In this document: positions 7,594 to 16,281 of the stretch, piece by piece | How the letters are laid out: each line of letters begins with the position of its first letter | Numbering within the stretch: position 1 is the stretch's first letter | Source of the DNA: Mesorhizobium sp. | Lineage (GTDB): Bacteria > Pseudomonadota > Alphaproteobacteria > Rhizobiales > Rhizobiaceae | DNA: 64,000 nucleotides | Assembly (NCBI GenBank): GCA_004020315.1 | Contig: SAQG01000010.1 | Location: 62,001-126,000, forward strand | Reading direction: 5' to 3' | Program-made: the position numbers and the translations under genes | Notes under the pieces: model-generated | What the model saw: only the letters and a program-made list of their open reading frames with translations | Told to the model about the DNA's origin: nothing | Databases searched by the model: none

Positions 7594-9504
7594 TCAAGCA
7601 TTCCACAGCCCCTTCTTCTTCAGCTCTTCGATCTCGCGCATCGCGCGGTCGCGCAGGCGGGTGTCGCGGATCATCTTGGTCACCGCCGCGTCGTCGGACT
7701 TGTCGGAATAGCGGAACTCCGAGTCGGCGTAGCGGTTGATCTCCTGCATGACCATGTCCATCGAGAACGGGCCGCGCAGTTCCTCGATCATCGCCTTCTT
7801 GTCGTCATAGCTCTTGTGCATGAAGACTTCCCGCTTCTCGAACCATTCGTCCGGCAGCTCGATGTCCATGGCGCGCATCTTGATCGCGTCGGTGACGTTC
7901 TTGATGGCGCGGCCGGTGAAGCGCGGCTCGGCCTCCTTGATCATGTGCAGATAGGTGCCGATGTCGGCCATCGATTTCGGTGCGCCGTTCTCCTTCATGT
8001 AGCGCTCGTAGACCTTCATCAGCCCGTCTTCCCTAGGCTTTTCATGTTCTTCATAGGCTTCCATCACCGCGCGCTGGATTTCCTGGGCGGCGTAGAGCTT
8101 GTGGTCGCCGAGCGGGATCTTATGGTTCTTGCCGGCGAGCAGCACGAAGATGTCGATGTAGTCGTCGCGCGTTTGCGGCCCGTCGACCAGCCAGCGGGCG
8201 CCGGCGCGCTGGCGCAGCGCATCGTCAACGTTTTCGGGATAGTTGGAGAACATGCCGAAAGAGCAGTTGCCGCGCACCACGGTGCCGGCGCCCCCGAACG
8301 CGTCCATCAGGACGCCGGTGATTTCCTGCTGGCCGGCCGAGGCGCGATCGTCGGACCGGCGTGCCGCCACCTGATCGATATCGTCGATGGTGCCGAAGCC
8401 GATAACGCGCGGGTTCAGCACATTGTTGATGAACTGGCGGCAGTTCTGGCCCGACTTGCCCTGATAGGAGGAGATCTGGTCGACGCCGAAATTCTCGTAG
8501 GAGAAGGGATAGCCGGCGACCTGGCAGTAACCGTTGACGAGACCGGCGATCATCTGGATCAGCGTCGTCTTGCCGGTGCCGGGGGCGCCGTCGCCGATGA
8601 AGGTGAACAGGAAGCCGCCGAGCTCGACGAACGGATTCAGCTCGCGCTCGAAATCGTAAGCCATCAGCATCTTGGCGAGCTTGACCGACTGGTACTTGGC
8701 GATGTGATTGCCGACGACCTCTTCCGGCCTCTTGAAGGTCATCACCAGCGGCTTCGACCGTTTTCCCGGTGCGACGTCGAAGCCGTCGAGGGTGAAGTCG
8801 TCGACGTCGATGCGGATATGCGCGTTCTCGAACGGACCGATGCCGTCGAAGCGGCCCTTTCGCGCCAAAAGCCCGTCGATGGCGACACGGGCGAAGGCGC
8901 GTGCCCGGGTCATCAGATCTGCGTCGTCCTTCGCGCCTGATATCGCCCGGTCGAGGCCGGCCACGATCGATTTCACCGCGTCCTGCGGCGTGTCGAACAA
9001 GAAGTCCGGCTCGGGCGTGTCGTTCGGTGCCTCGCCGTCGCTGTCGATCAGCTGGAACAGATAGGAGGCGAGGCTGAAGGCCGAAATATAGGCCGAGGCC
9101 GACAGCAGCTTCTTGAAGGTGGCGGCCTCCTCGCCTTCGAGCGGGGCGCGGGCGTTTTTCGCCTGCAGGGTTTCGAGGTCCGAGCCTTCGGCGAAGACGT
9201 CTGAAATGGCCAGCGCGATCGCCAGCCCGCGCCGGGTGCGAAACAGCAGCATGTGCTGCGCAATGCTCAGCAGCTGGTCGCCGGGATGGACGGCGGCGAC
9301 GGTCTTGGAAAGCTCGACCTCGCGCGTGCGCCTGACCGAGCCGACCGAGACGGTCGAGACGAAGCGGCGATTGGTGCCGGCCAGCGCGGTCCCGGATTCC
9401 CGCGACGGGTCCTCCAGCACGACGATGCGGGTGATGAAGCTCTGCGCCGTGGCGCGGTGCTTTTCGATTGCCGCTTCCGAAATCGTGGTCAGGCCGGTGT
9501 CCAT
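7594..9504 (-). CDS. AAA+ family ATPase (operon of unknown function)
   Basis: A 636-residue protein. Residues about 1-260 form an N-terminal region with no recognised domain. An AAA+ module follows, with Walker A GDGAPGTGKTTLIQMIAG near residue 310. The Walker B-like segment is VIGFGTIDDIDQV, the sensor-1 Asn is in FGMFSNYPENVD, and an arginine-finger-like DDALRQRAGAR is present. The C-terminal 130 residues are helical and charged (REIEELKKKGLWNA at the end). No substrate or DNA-binding domain is recognised. It is the third gene of the operon, 24 bases after the preceding stop. It may remodel the operon's coiled-coil or membrane partners; that is inference. Confidence 0.85.
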   Translation of the reverse strand: MDTGLTTISEAAIEKHRATAQSFITRIVVLEDPSRESGTALAGTNRRFVSTVSVGSVRRTREVELSKTVAAVHPGDQLLSIAQHMLLFRTRRGLAIALAISDVFAEGSDLETLQAKNARAPLEGEEAATFKKLLSASAYISAFSLASYLFQLIDSDGEAPNDTPEPDFLFDTPQDAVKSIVAGLDRAISGAKDDADLMTRARAFARVAIDGLLARKGRFDGIGPFENAHIRIDVDDFTLDGFDVAPGKRSKPLVMTFKRPEEVVGNHIAKYQSVKLAKMLMAYDFERELNPFVELGGFLFTFIGDGAPGTGKTTLIQMIAGLVNGYCQVAGYPFSYENFGVDQISSYQGKSGQNCRQFINNVLNPRVIGFGTIDDIDQVAARRSDDRASAGQQEITGVLMDAFGGAGTVVRGNCSFGMFSNYPENVDDALRQRAGARWLVDGPQTRDDYIDIFVLLAGKNHKIPLGDHKLYAAQEIQRAVMEAYEEHEKPREDGLMKVYERYMKENGAPKSMADIGTYLHMIKEAEPRFTGRAIKNVTDAIKMRAMDIELPDEWFEKREVFMHKSYDDKKAMIEELRGPFSMDMVMQEINRYADSEFRYSDKSDDAAVTKMIRDTRLRDRAMREIEELKKKGLWNA

Positions 9505-9528
9505 GAAGGATGCTCCGCGGTTTGACGG

Positions 9529-10674
9529 TCAGACGTCACTGATGACCTGTCCTTTGGACAGGATGTGGACCTTGTAGCCGGAAAAGATCTTCTGCGCCTC
9601 GCCGGCGGCGTAGAGCGCCTGATAGGCCTCATGCGGGATCAGCGCATGCTTCTCGTAGCTCGACACGCCCTGCCGCGCGGCCTCCAGATCGTCGGTGTCG
9701 ATGAAGAATTCCTGTGTCGTCTTCTCGCTCGAAAACAGACCCCTACGGCCGGGCTTTTCGGCCTTGGAGTAGACCTCCTGGATGGTCCAGGTCAGCAGCC
9801 AGGCGTTTTCCGGCTTGCGCACCTTGTCCAGAACGTCGCTCACCGTCGAATTGTTGTCGGTGATCCCGGCCGAATAAAAGGGCCCGAGCACGACGCGGCG
9901 CAGCTGCTTGGGATGGAGTTGCTCGAAATCCTTGTCGAGGTTCACCGCGATCGTCGCCGGCGACAGCGTGTAGGCGGAATTCTTCTCGGTAAAGTCGTCG
10001 AAGCGATGGGCAAGCTCGGGATTGAGCAGCCCTTCGACGGGAAGCGGGATGTCGACCTTGTCGTTGAGCTTGCCGTTGCGGTCGACAAGCTGCCGGATCA
10101 TCTCTTCGGAGGAATCCTCGACCGTCACCATGTAGACCAGCGGCAGGTTGGCGCTGCCGTCGAAGGCGGCCCAATGGACGAGGTAGTAGGGCCGCCCCGT
10201 CTTCGGATTGACCGAGACTTTTGCCGTTTGCGCCAATGTGAACGGCCCGAAGGTCGTCTCGCTCCTGACGCCTTCCAGGTAGAGCCGCTCGGCCATAGAT
10301 TTCTGCAGCGCCTCGGGGAATTCCTTGTGGCGCAGGATGAAGTCGGCCATTTCCTCGCGCAACTCGTCGGCCAGCGGTATGTTGGCGAGACGCGTATCGG
10401 CCTGGCGGCGGTCGTTTTCCAGCTCGAGCACGTTCTGGAAGACCGGAAAGCCGCTTTCGGCGCGCGAAATGCGAAACGTCTCCATGAAACCCAGCCGGTT
10501 GCGCCAACAGGAAAACGAGTTGTCGAGCCGCGCAATGTATTCGGCGACGATCTTGGCGACGATGCCGTGCCGGTAGAGCGGCGAGCGGTCGTCGCGCATG
10601 AACACTTCGAGGCCGCTGAGTGCCGCCGTGATCGCCGAGAAATAACGCGTTGCCGCTTCGTTTTCGGGGGTCAT
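9529..10674 (-). CDS. Conserved hypothetical protein, AAA operon second gene
   Basis: A 381-residue soluble protein that I do not recognise. No signal peptide, membrane segment or catalytic motif is seen. The N-terminal third is helical and charged. The middle is beta-rich (TGRPYYLVHWAAFDGSANLP, then LPLVYMVTVEDSSEEMIRQL), and FSGYKVHILSKGQVI closes the protein. It starts 36 bases after the coiled-coil gene and ends 24 bases before the ATPase, so co-transcription is likely and a shared complex is possible. Confidence 0.7.
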   Translation of the reverse strand: MTPENEAATRYFSAITAALSGLEVFMRDDRSPLYRHGIVAKIVAEYIARLDNSFSCWRNRLGFMETFRISRAESGFPVFQNVLELENDRRQADTRLANIPLADELREEMADFILRHKEFPEALQKSMAERLYLEGVRSETTFGPFTLAQTAKVSVNPKTGRPYYLVHWAAFDGSANLPLVYMVTVEDSSEEMIRQLVDRNGKLNDKVDIPLPVEGLLNPELAHRFDDFTEKNSAYTLSPATIAVNLDKDFEQLHPKQLRRVVLGPFYSAGITDNNSTVSDVLDKVRKPENAWLLTWTIQEVYSKAEKPGRRGLFSSEKTTQEFFIDTDDLEAARQGVSSYEKHALIPHEAYQALYAAGEAQKIFSGYKVHILSKGQVISDV

Positions 10675-10710
10675 GCAGCCAGCCTTTGGGAGCAGTGCAC
10701 GTGCAGCAAA

Positions 10711-11799
10711 TTACGGCTGCACGTAATTGGCCGAATTGTGCTTCTTCATCACATCGTCGAAGCGGCGGGCAAAGGCATCGTCGGCCAGCTTCTTGCGGCG
10801 CTGGATGTCGGCGGTCGCCACCATGTTCTTCTCGTGCATTTCGAGGAGATCGCCGATGTGCTTCTGCGAGGCCGCGCCGATGCCGGCCATGGTCTCCTCG
10901 GCGGTGTTGTCGACCTGGCTGCCGAGCGTGTTGATCTTGTGGGCGACGTCCTGCTGGGCGGCGGTCTTCAGCGAATCTTCCAGCGCCTTGTAGAGTACGA
11001 TGCGCTGCTCGGTATCGATGGTCAGCTTGTTGATCAAGGTCGACTGCGCGGCGATCTGGTTGTTGAGCGAATCGACAAAGGTCTGGAACATCGAGGTGTA
11101 GCGCTCCAGCGTCTGGCTTTCGGCCAGCAGCTCCTGCTCCTTGGCCTGCTTCTCGTTGTATTCCGTGGCCAGTTTCGAACGCTCGCCTTCAAGCTGCGTG
11201 CGCTCCTTCTGGCTGGTCGAGGCGGCGATCTTGTTCTCGATGTCGAGCAGCATCGGGTTGAGCTCCTCGATGCGTTTCTGCACGGTCTCCAGATTGGACA
11301 TGGTCGCCTTGCGGCGTTCGATCACCTGCGACAGGCTGGCCTCCGAGGTCTTGTAGCGCTGGTCGAGGATCTGCTTCTGCGCCTTGAGGATGCCGACGAT
11401 GGTGTCGGATTTCGCCAGCAGCTCCTGCAGGTTGCCGGCCAGCGACATGTTGCGGACACGGTCGGTGCGCATGCGCTGCTTGCTCTGGCTGGAAAATATG
11501 CCGATGAAGTTTTCCCAACCGGTGTAATTCTTCATGCTCTCGAATTCGGCGCCGAAGACGTTGGTGGCGTCCTCCAGCCCGATGATCAGGTCGGCGATGT
11601 TGCCTTCCATCACCTTCTGCTGCTTCAGCACATCCTCGATGCGGGCGTTCTCGAGGTCGAAATTGGCGTCGCCGATCTTCTTGTCGCTCTTTGCGAGCGT
11701 GTCGAGCACCGTGCCGGACTGCTCGATTTTCGTGCGCATGTCCTGCACGACCTGCTTGGTCTTGGCAATTTCGGCATCGAAATTCTGCAATGTCGCCAT
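10711..11799 (-). CDS. Long coiled-coil protein, first gene of AAA operon
   Basis: A 362-residue, almost wholly helical protein rich in Lys, Glu, Gln and Leu, with heptad-like stretches (for example ERRKATMSNLETVQKRIEEL). It has no signal peptide and no membrane segment. ATG at 11799 is chosen because GGGAGGG lies just upstream; a longer opening to 11862 lacks such a site. The C-terminal helix (EMHEKNMVATADIQRRKKLA) loosely recalls TelA-type toxic-anion resistance proteins, but I would not assign it there without a profile search. It probably forms a scaffold or filament-like partner of the AAA+ ATPase encoded two genes downstream. Confidence 0.75.
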   Translation of the reverse strand: MATLQNFDAEIAKTKQVVQDMRTKIEQSGTVLDTLAKSDKKIGDANFDLENARIEDVLKQQKVMEGNIADLIIGLEDATNVFGAEFESMKNYTGWENFIGIFSSQSKQRMRTDRVRNMSLAGNLQELLAKSDTIVGILKAQKQILDQRYKTSEASLSQVIERRKATMSNLETVQKRIEELNPMLLDIENKIAASTSQKERTQLEGERSKLATEYNEKQAKEQELLAESQTLERYTSMFQTFVDSLNNQIAAQSTLINKLTIDTEQRIVLYKALEDSLKTAAQQDVAHKINTLGSQVDNTAEETMAGIGAASQKHIGDLLEMHEKNMVATADIQRRKKLADDAFARRFDDVMKKHNSANYVQP

Positions 11800-11916
11800 A
11801 GGGCCCTCCCGGTTCGGCATCCTGTTTCGTGTCGCGAACAGCCGCGAATATATGTGTGGCATGGGGGGAAGGAAAGGCGGAAGAGCCTGATAAAGGATGG
11901 GGCCGAAAGCTGAAAC

Positions 11917-11941
11917 AAAAAAACCCGCCTCGACGGCGGGT
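11917..11941 (-). terminator. Intrinsic terminator, minus strand
   Basis: Stem ACCCGCC/GGCGGGT with a five-base loop, followed on the minus strand by seven T residues. It lies between the thymidine kinase gene and the AAA operon and would stop transcripts entering the operon from upstream. Confidence 0.8.
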
Positions 11942-12249
11942 CGCTGGCGCAGTCAGCACCATGCCCAAACTGGTAGCATAACTCCCTCAGAAAGCAACCG
12001 ATCGCGGTTCTTCTTGGCCCCCTCTGCCCCGCACCATTCGATCCATGCGCGCGACAGAGCAAGCGGCAGGTGCCGGTCAGCCAGTCCGTCACCGTGGGCC
12101 AGAGGGTGTTGGCCAGAGGATTGCGCCAAGGCAATCTTGCTCAGGCCTTGGCTGGCACCGGCGAAAGCGGAATAGCGCTGGTCAGGCTTAATGCATGTCG
12201 CCCAAAAGTGCGCAGCGGTTTGGGACAACGACACGCATAAAACGAGAAC
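11942..12249. other. Intergenic stretch, no confident gene
   Basis: About 300 bases between the hairpin after thymidine kinase and the strong minus-strand terminator. A minus-strand open frame (GTG 12234 to TGA 11953, 93 codons) ends 11 bases before the terminator and includes ALSRAWIEWCGAEGAKKNRD. It lacks a ribosome site, and I recognise no family. It could be a small gene, a decayed gene or an untranslated RNA ending at the terminator. Confidence 0.35.
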
Positions 12250-12285
12250 CTGAAGCGCGTCGCGCGAAGACGCGACGCGCTTCAG
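12250..12285 (-). terminator. Long inverted repeat at end of thymidine kinase gene
   Basis: Perfect 15-base arms (CTGAAGCGCGTCGCG and its complement) around a six-base loop. The stop codon of tdk lies inside the right arm. On the minus strand it is followed by a T-rich stretch (GTTCTCGTTTTATG), so it can act as the tdk terminator. Such a long GC-rich palindrome may also be a dispersed REP-like unit. Confidence 0.65.
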
Positions 12286-12887
12286 GTGAAGCCGATGAAA
12301 TCGTCGGGCGCGGCGCGGCCCATTTCTTCTTCCCAGTGGCGGCGGCAGAGCGAGACATAGACATCCTTGCCGATCGCCACCTGTTCGCCCTGTCTCGCCA
12401 CCTTGCCGTCGGCGCCGAGGCGCACGACCATCGTCGCCTTGCGGCCACAGCGGCAGATGGTGGGCACCTCGCGCAGATCGTCGGATATCGCCAGAAGCGC
12501 GCGCGAGCCGGAAAACAGCTTGCCCTGGAAATCGGTGCGCAGGCCGTAGCACATCACCGGTATATCAAGCCGGTCGGCAATGCGGGCGAGCTGCCACGCC
12601 TGCTCCTCCTCGAGAAACTGCGCTTCGTCGACGAAGACGCAATGCACGGTCGTGTGGTCGTGATGCTCGGCGACCCGGGCGAACAGATCGTCGCCGTCGC
12701 GGAACATCTCGGCTTCCATCTCCAGGCCGATGCGCGACGAGATCAGCCCGGTATCGCCCTTGCGGTAATGGCCGGCGACGAACAGCATCGTCGTCATGCC
12801 GCGCTCGCGGTAGTTGTACGAAGCCTGAAGCAGCATCGTCGTCTTGCCGGCATTCATCGTCGCATAGTGGAAGTACAGTTTGGCCAT
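12282..12887 (-). CDS. tdk: Thymidine kinase
   Basis: A 201-residue type II thymidine kinase that phosphorylates thymidine to dTMP in pyrimidine salvage. The P-loop YATMNAGKTTM lies at residues 8-18. The DEAQFL segment (Walker B and acid catalyst) is near residue 90. The zinc-binding lasso cysteines are visible (TICRCGRKA and VSLCRRHWEEE). Length is normal. The gene is divergent from the choline transporter operon, 248 bases away, and the two appear unrelated in function. Confidence 0.95.
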   Translation of the reverse strand: MAKLYFHYATMNAGKTTMLLQASYNYRERGMTTMLFVAGHYRKGDTGLISSRIGLEMEAEMFRDGDDLFARVAEHHDHTTVHCVFVDEAQFLEEEQAWQLARIADRLDIPVMCYGLRTDFQGKLFSGSRALLAISDDLREVPTICRCGRKATMVVRLGADGKVARQGEQVAIGKDVYVSLCRRHWEEEMGRAAPDDFIGFT

Positions 12888-12940
12888 GCCGCTCTTTTAA
12901 GCCGAGTTATCCCGGCGCAGGGAGAGGGGGTTCCCACATT

Positions 12941-12978
12941 CCACCAGAAAAGTGGCTGGCCACCAGAAAAGCGGCTGG
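12941..12978. repeat. Tandem duplication, 19 bases x 2
   Basis: CCACCAGAAAAGTGGCTGG is followed directly by the same 19 bases with one change (T to C). Each unit can fold into a small hairpin (CCAC/GTGG). It lies upstream of thymidine kinase in the divergent intergenic region. Confidence 0.8.
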
Positions 12979-13135
12979 AGCAGCAGGCGGCGTGTCGCTG
13001 ATCGGCCAGCCCGCGCCGTTGTTCGCGATTGCCTTATCGCTTGAAACCGCACCAGAATGGTGTTTGGCTGACGAAACAAGGCGGAGATAATAACCGTAAC
13101 TTCGCTTCGCCAAAGAATCGAAATGGGAGAATCTT

Positions 13136-14071
13136 ATGTCGCGTCTCAATTCCTTCGTCGCCGGCCTCGGCCTGGCGGCTTTGCTGTCCACCAATGCAGC
13201 TTTCGCCGCCGATCCGGAAAGCTGCAAGACCGTGCGTCTGTCCGATGTCGGCTGGACCGATATCCAGGCCACCACCGGCGTCGCCTCGGTGCTGCTCACC
13301 GCGCTCGGCTACGAGCCGGAGGTGATCCAGCTTTCGGTGCCGGTGACCTATGCATCGCTGAAGAACAACGACCTCGACGTCTTCCTCGGCAACTGGATGC
13401 CGTCGATGACCAACGACATCAAGGACTACGCCGCCGAAGGCTCGGTCGAGACTGTCAGCGAAAACCTCAGCGGCGCCGGTTACGGCATCGTCGTCCCGAC
13501 CTATGTCGCCGATGCCGGCGTCAAGACGCTGACCGATCTCGGCAAGTTCAAGGACAAGTTCGACGGCAAGATCTACGGCATCGAGGCAGGCAATGACGGC
13601 AACCGCATCATCCTCGACATGATCAAGGACCCGGCGACCAATCTCGAAGGCTTCGAACTGGTCGAATCCTCCGAGGCCGGCATGCTCACCCAGGCCGAGC
13701 AGTCGATGAAGAACAACGAATGGATCGCCTTCCTCGGCTGGACGCCGCATCCGGTGATGGGCGCCATGGACATCACCTATCTTGACGGCATGGGCGACAG
13801 CGGCTTCGGTGCCGCCACCGTGCATACCAATGTGCGCAAGGGCTACATGACCGAATGCCCGAATGTCGGCAAGTTCATCGCCAATCTGAAGTTCAATCTG
13901 GACATGGAAGGCGAGTTGATGGACGCGATCCTCAAGGGCGGCGACGCCAATACGGTCGCGACCGAATGGCTGAAGAAGCACCCGGATGCGATCACCCCCT
14001 GGATCGCCGGCGTCACCACCTTCGACGGCGGCGACGCGGCGGCGGCGGTCAAGACCGCACTTGGAAGCTGA
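13136..14071 (+). CDS. choX: Choline/betaine ABC transporter, periplasmic binding protein
   Basis: A 311-residue precursor with a clear signal peptide (residues 1-24, ending TNAAFA). The mature part belongs to the OpuAC/ProX type that binds quaternary amines, closest by eye to rhizobial ChoX. Conserved aromatic segments (SDVGWTDIQATTG, FLGNWMP, AFLGWTPHPVM) should form the cation box. ATG at 13136 has GGGAG seven bases upstream. First gene of choXWV; a hairpin terminator separates it from choW, which would give more binding protein than permease. The choline assignment over glycine betaine is family-based inference. Confidence 0.9.
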   Translation: MSRLNSFVAGLGLAALLSTNAAFAADPESCKTVRLSDVGWTDIQATTGVASVLLTALGYEPEVIQLSVPVTYASLKNNDLDVFLGNWMPSMTNDIKDYAAEGSVETVSENLSGAGYGIVVPTYVADAGVKTLTDLGKFKDKFDGKIYGIEAGNDGNRIILDMIKDPATNLEGFELVESSEAGMLTQAEQSMKNNEWIAFLGWTPHPVMGAMDITYLDGMGDSGFGAATVHTNVRKGYMTECPNVGKFIANLKFNLDMEGELMDAILKGGDANTVATEWLKKHPDAITPWIAGVTTFDGGDAAAAVKTALGS

Positions 14072-14103
14072 GCCGATAACTTTGAATTCGGCATAATGAC
14101 AAC

Positions 14104-14137
14104 AAGGGCAGCCCTTTCGGAAAAGGCTGCCCTTTTT
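14104..14137 (+). terminator. Intra-operon terminator between choX and choW
   Basis: Stem AAGGGCAGCC/GGCTGCCCTT (10 bp) followed by a run of T. It lies 33 bases after the choX stop and 59 before choW, so it probably acts as a partial terminator that sets the ratio of binding protein to permease. Confidence 0.8.
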
Positions 14138-14195
14138 CATATCCTGTGACAAGATGACCGTCCGGCAAGGACGGCGCCGACAGAAGAGGGGCTAG

Positions 14196-15050
14196 ATGGA
14201 TCCGATTTCAAAATTCCTAGTCAGCTACCAGATCCCCATAGGCGCCTGGGGAAAAGCCTTCTTCACCTTCCTCACCGACAATTTCAACACCGTGCTCAGG
14301 GCCTTTTCCAACGGTCTCAATTTCCTGCTCGACGGGATGGTCGACGGACTTCTTCTGTTGCCGCCCGTCCTGCTCATCGCGTTGATCGCGTTGCTCGCTT
14401 ATGTCCTGCAGCGTTCGAAGGGCCTGGCGCTCGCCGTCTTCCTCGGACTGCTGTTCATCCTCAACCAGAATCTCTGGAAGCAGACGGTGGAGACGCTGGT
14501 GCTGGTGGTTGCCGCCGCTGCCGCCTCGATGGCAGTCGGCGTGCCGCTTGGCATCTGGGCCGCGCACAAGCCGAAGGTTTACCGCATCATGCTGCCGGTG
14601 CTCGACCTGATGCAGACGCTGCCGACCTTCGTCTACCTGATCCCGGTGCTGACCTTGTTCGGCCTCGGCAACGCGCCCGGCCTCATCGTCACCATCATTT
14701 TCGTCATCCCGACCTCGGTCCGTCTCACTCATCTCGGCGTCGTCTCGGTGCCGAAATCGATCATCGAGGCGGGCGAAGCCTTCGGCGCCACCAGGCGCCA
14801 ACTGCTCTGGAAGGTTGAGCTGCCTTCGGCCTTGCCCACCATCATGGCCGGCTTGACCCAGTCGATCATGCTATCCCTGTCGATGGTGGTGTTCGCGGCC
14901 CTTATCGGTGCCGGCGGCCTCGGCACCGAAATCAACCGGGCGCTCGGCTCGCGCAGGATCGACCTCGGGCTCGAGGCCGGCCTTGCCATCGTCGTGCTGG
15001 CCATCGTGCTCGACCGGATGACCCGCATTGGCGTTGGAGGCAAGAAATGA
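14196..15050 (+). CDS. choW: Choline ABC transporter permease
   Basis: A 284-residue inner-membrane permease of the ProW/OpuAB type. Membrane segments are visible near residues 45-70, 80-95, 100-125, 145-175 and 215-265. The coupling-loop motif EAGEAFGATRRQLLWKVELP matches the EAA signature of binding-protein-dependent permeases. The start is preceded by GAGGGG. It overlaps choV by four bases (ATGA), showing translational coupling. Confidence 0.93.
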   Translation: MDPISKFLVSYQIPIGAWGKAFFTFLTDNFNTVLRAFSNGLNFLLDGMVDGLLLLPPVLLIALIALLAYVLQRSKGLALAVFLGLLFILNQNLWKQTVETLVLVVAAAAASMAVGVPLGIWAAHKPKVYRIMLPVLDLMQTLPTFVYLIPVLTLFGLGNAPGLIVTIIFVIPTSVRLTHLGVVSVPKSIIEAGEAFGATRRQLLWKVELPSALPTIMAGLTQSIMLSLSMVVFAALIGAGGLGTEINRALGSRRIDLGLEAGLAIVVLAIVLDRMTRIGVGGKK

Positions 15051-16228
15051 CCGTCGCCGTCGATTTCAGGAACGTCGACATCGTCTTCGGCAGCGACCAG
15101 GCCGGCTCGCTCGCGCTTATCGATAGCGGCGCCACCCGCGCCGAGATCCTCGAAAAGACCGGTAATGTGCTGGGCTGCGCCGGGGCAAGCCTCACCGTGC
15201 ATGAGGGCGAGATTTCCGTGTTGATGGGCCTGTCAGGCTCCGGCAAATCGACGCTGCTGCGCGCCGTCAACCGGCTGAACGTCGTTTCGCGCGGTCAGGT
15301 TCTGGTCAAGGACGGCGACAGGACCGTCGACGTCGTCACCTGCGACGAGGCCACCCTTCGGCGGCTGCGGCAGAAGCAGGTGGCGATGGTGTTTCAGCAG
15401 TTCGGTCTGCTGCCGTGGCGCACGGTGGAGGAGAATGTCGGCCTCGGGCTCGAGCTCGCCGGCGTGCCCGAAGCCGAGCGCAAGGAGCGCGTGCATCGCC
15501 AGCTCAAGCTGGTCAATCTCGACCAGTGGTCGAAGAAATACGCGCACGAGCTTTCCGGCGGCATGCAGCAGCGCGTCGGTCTAGCGCGCGCCTTTGCCAC
15601 CGAAGCGCCGATCCTGCTGATGGACGAGCCGTTCTCGGCGCTCGACCCGCTGATCCGGACCAAGCTGCAAGACGAATTGCTGCAGCTTCAGGCCGAACTG
15701 AAGAAGACCATCATCTTCGTCAGCCACGACCTCGAAGAGGCGCTGAAGATCGGCAGCCACATCACCATCATGGACGGCGGGCGCATCGTGCAGACCGGCG
15801 CGCCGGAAGACATCGTGCTGCGCCCCGCCAACGACTATGTCCGCGACTTCATCGCCAATGTGAATCCGCTCTCGGTGCTGACCGCCTGGAACGTGATGCG
15901 CGACCGCCGCGATCTCGACCAGGGCGAGGACGGCTGGGTGTGGCTCGACCGCCGCAAGACGACGCGTTTCAAGATCGACGAGCACGGGTTGGTGGCGGCG
16001 GCCGAGCGCGACGGCAAGCCGGCGTTCTGGGTGTCCTGCGCCGATGTCGAGGCACAGCCGGAGGAGACGGCGCAGGTGTTCTGGGCCAATCCCGGCACCT
16101 CGCTGAAGACCGTGATGCTGGCCATGCACCGCTCGCAGACCGCACCGGTGGCGCTGTTCGACGACCAGTCGCGCTTCGTCGGTGCCATCGGCGTCAGGGA
16201 TGTGTTGAGCGCCGTGTTGCGAAGGTAA
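15047..16228 (+). CDS. choV: Choline ABC transporter ATP-binding protein
   Basis: A 393-residue ATPase of the ProV/OpuAA type. Walker A (MGLSGSGKSTLLRAVN), signature (ELSGGMQQRVGLARAFA), Walker B (ILLMDEPFSALD) and the switch His (FVSHDLEEAL) are all present. The C-terminal 120 residues extend past the ATPase core, as in ProV-like proteins with regulatory domains (DVLSAVLRR at the end). Last gene of the operon; a hairpin follows. Confidence 0.94.
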   Translation: MTVAVDFRNVDIVFGSDQAGSLALIDSGATRAEILEKTGNVLGCAGASLTVHEGEISVLMGLSGSGKSTLLRAVNRLNVVSRGQVLVKDGDRTVDVVTCDEATLRRLRQKQVAMVFQQFGLLPWRTVEENVGLGLELAGVPEAERKERVHRQLKLVNLDQWSKKYAHELSGGMQQRVGLARAFATEAPILLMDEPFSALDPLIRTKLQDELLQLQAELKKTIIFVSHDLEEALKIGSHITIMDGGRIVQTGAPEDIVLRPANDYVRDFIANVNPLSVLTAWNVMRDRRDLDQGEDGWVWLDRRKTTRFKIDEHGLVAAAERDGKPAFWVSCADVEAQPEETAQVFWANPGTSLKTVMLAMHRSQTAPVALFDDQSRFVGAIGVRDVLSAVLRR

Positions 16229-16237
16229 AAACCGGCC

Positions 16238-16259
16238 ATCTTCCCCACAAGGGGGAGAT
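16238..16259. terminator. Terminator-like palindrome between convergent genes
   Basis: ATCTTCCCC/GGGGGAGAT around ACAA. It resembles half of the RIME-like element at 7434-7578 and lies between choV and the histidine kinase, which converge here. There is no strong T run. Confidence 0.5.
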
Positions 16260-16281
16260 TGGCAGTTCCACCAGCAGCTCT

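Noticed and set aside
6685..8940. Long plus-strand open frame (751 codons) across two operon genes
   Set aside because: It spans the reverse of two genes and an intergenic repeat and is rich in Ala, Arg, Asp and His, as expected of antisense frames.
10711..11799. Assignment of the coiled-coil protein as TelA (tellurite resistance)
   Set aside because: The likeness is limited to general helix composition and one C-terminal stretch, which is too weak without a profile search.
9565..11913. Long plus-strand open frame (782 codons) opposite the first two AAA-operon genes
   Set aside because: Antisense artefact of the same kind; it crosses the gap between two genes and has no ribosome site.
13000..13135. 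Riboswitch upstream of choX
   Set aside because: No known riboswitch core was recognised, and choline genes in rhizobia are usually controlled by a protein regulator.
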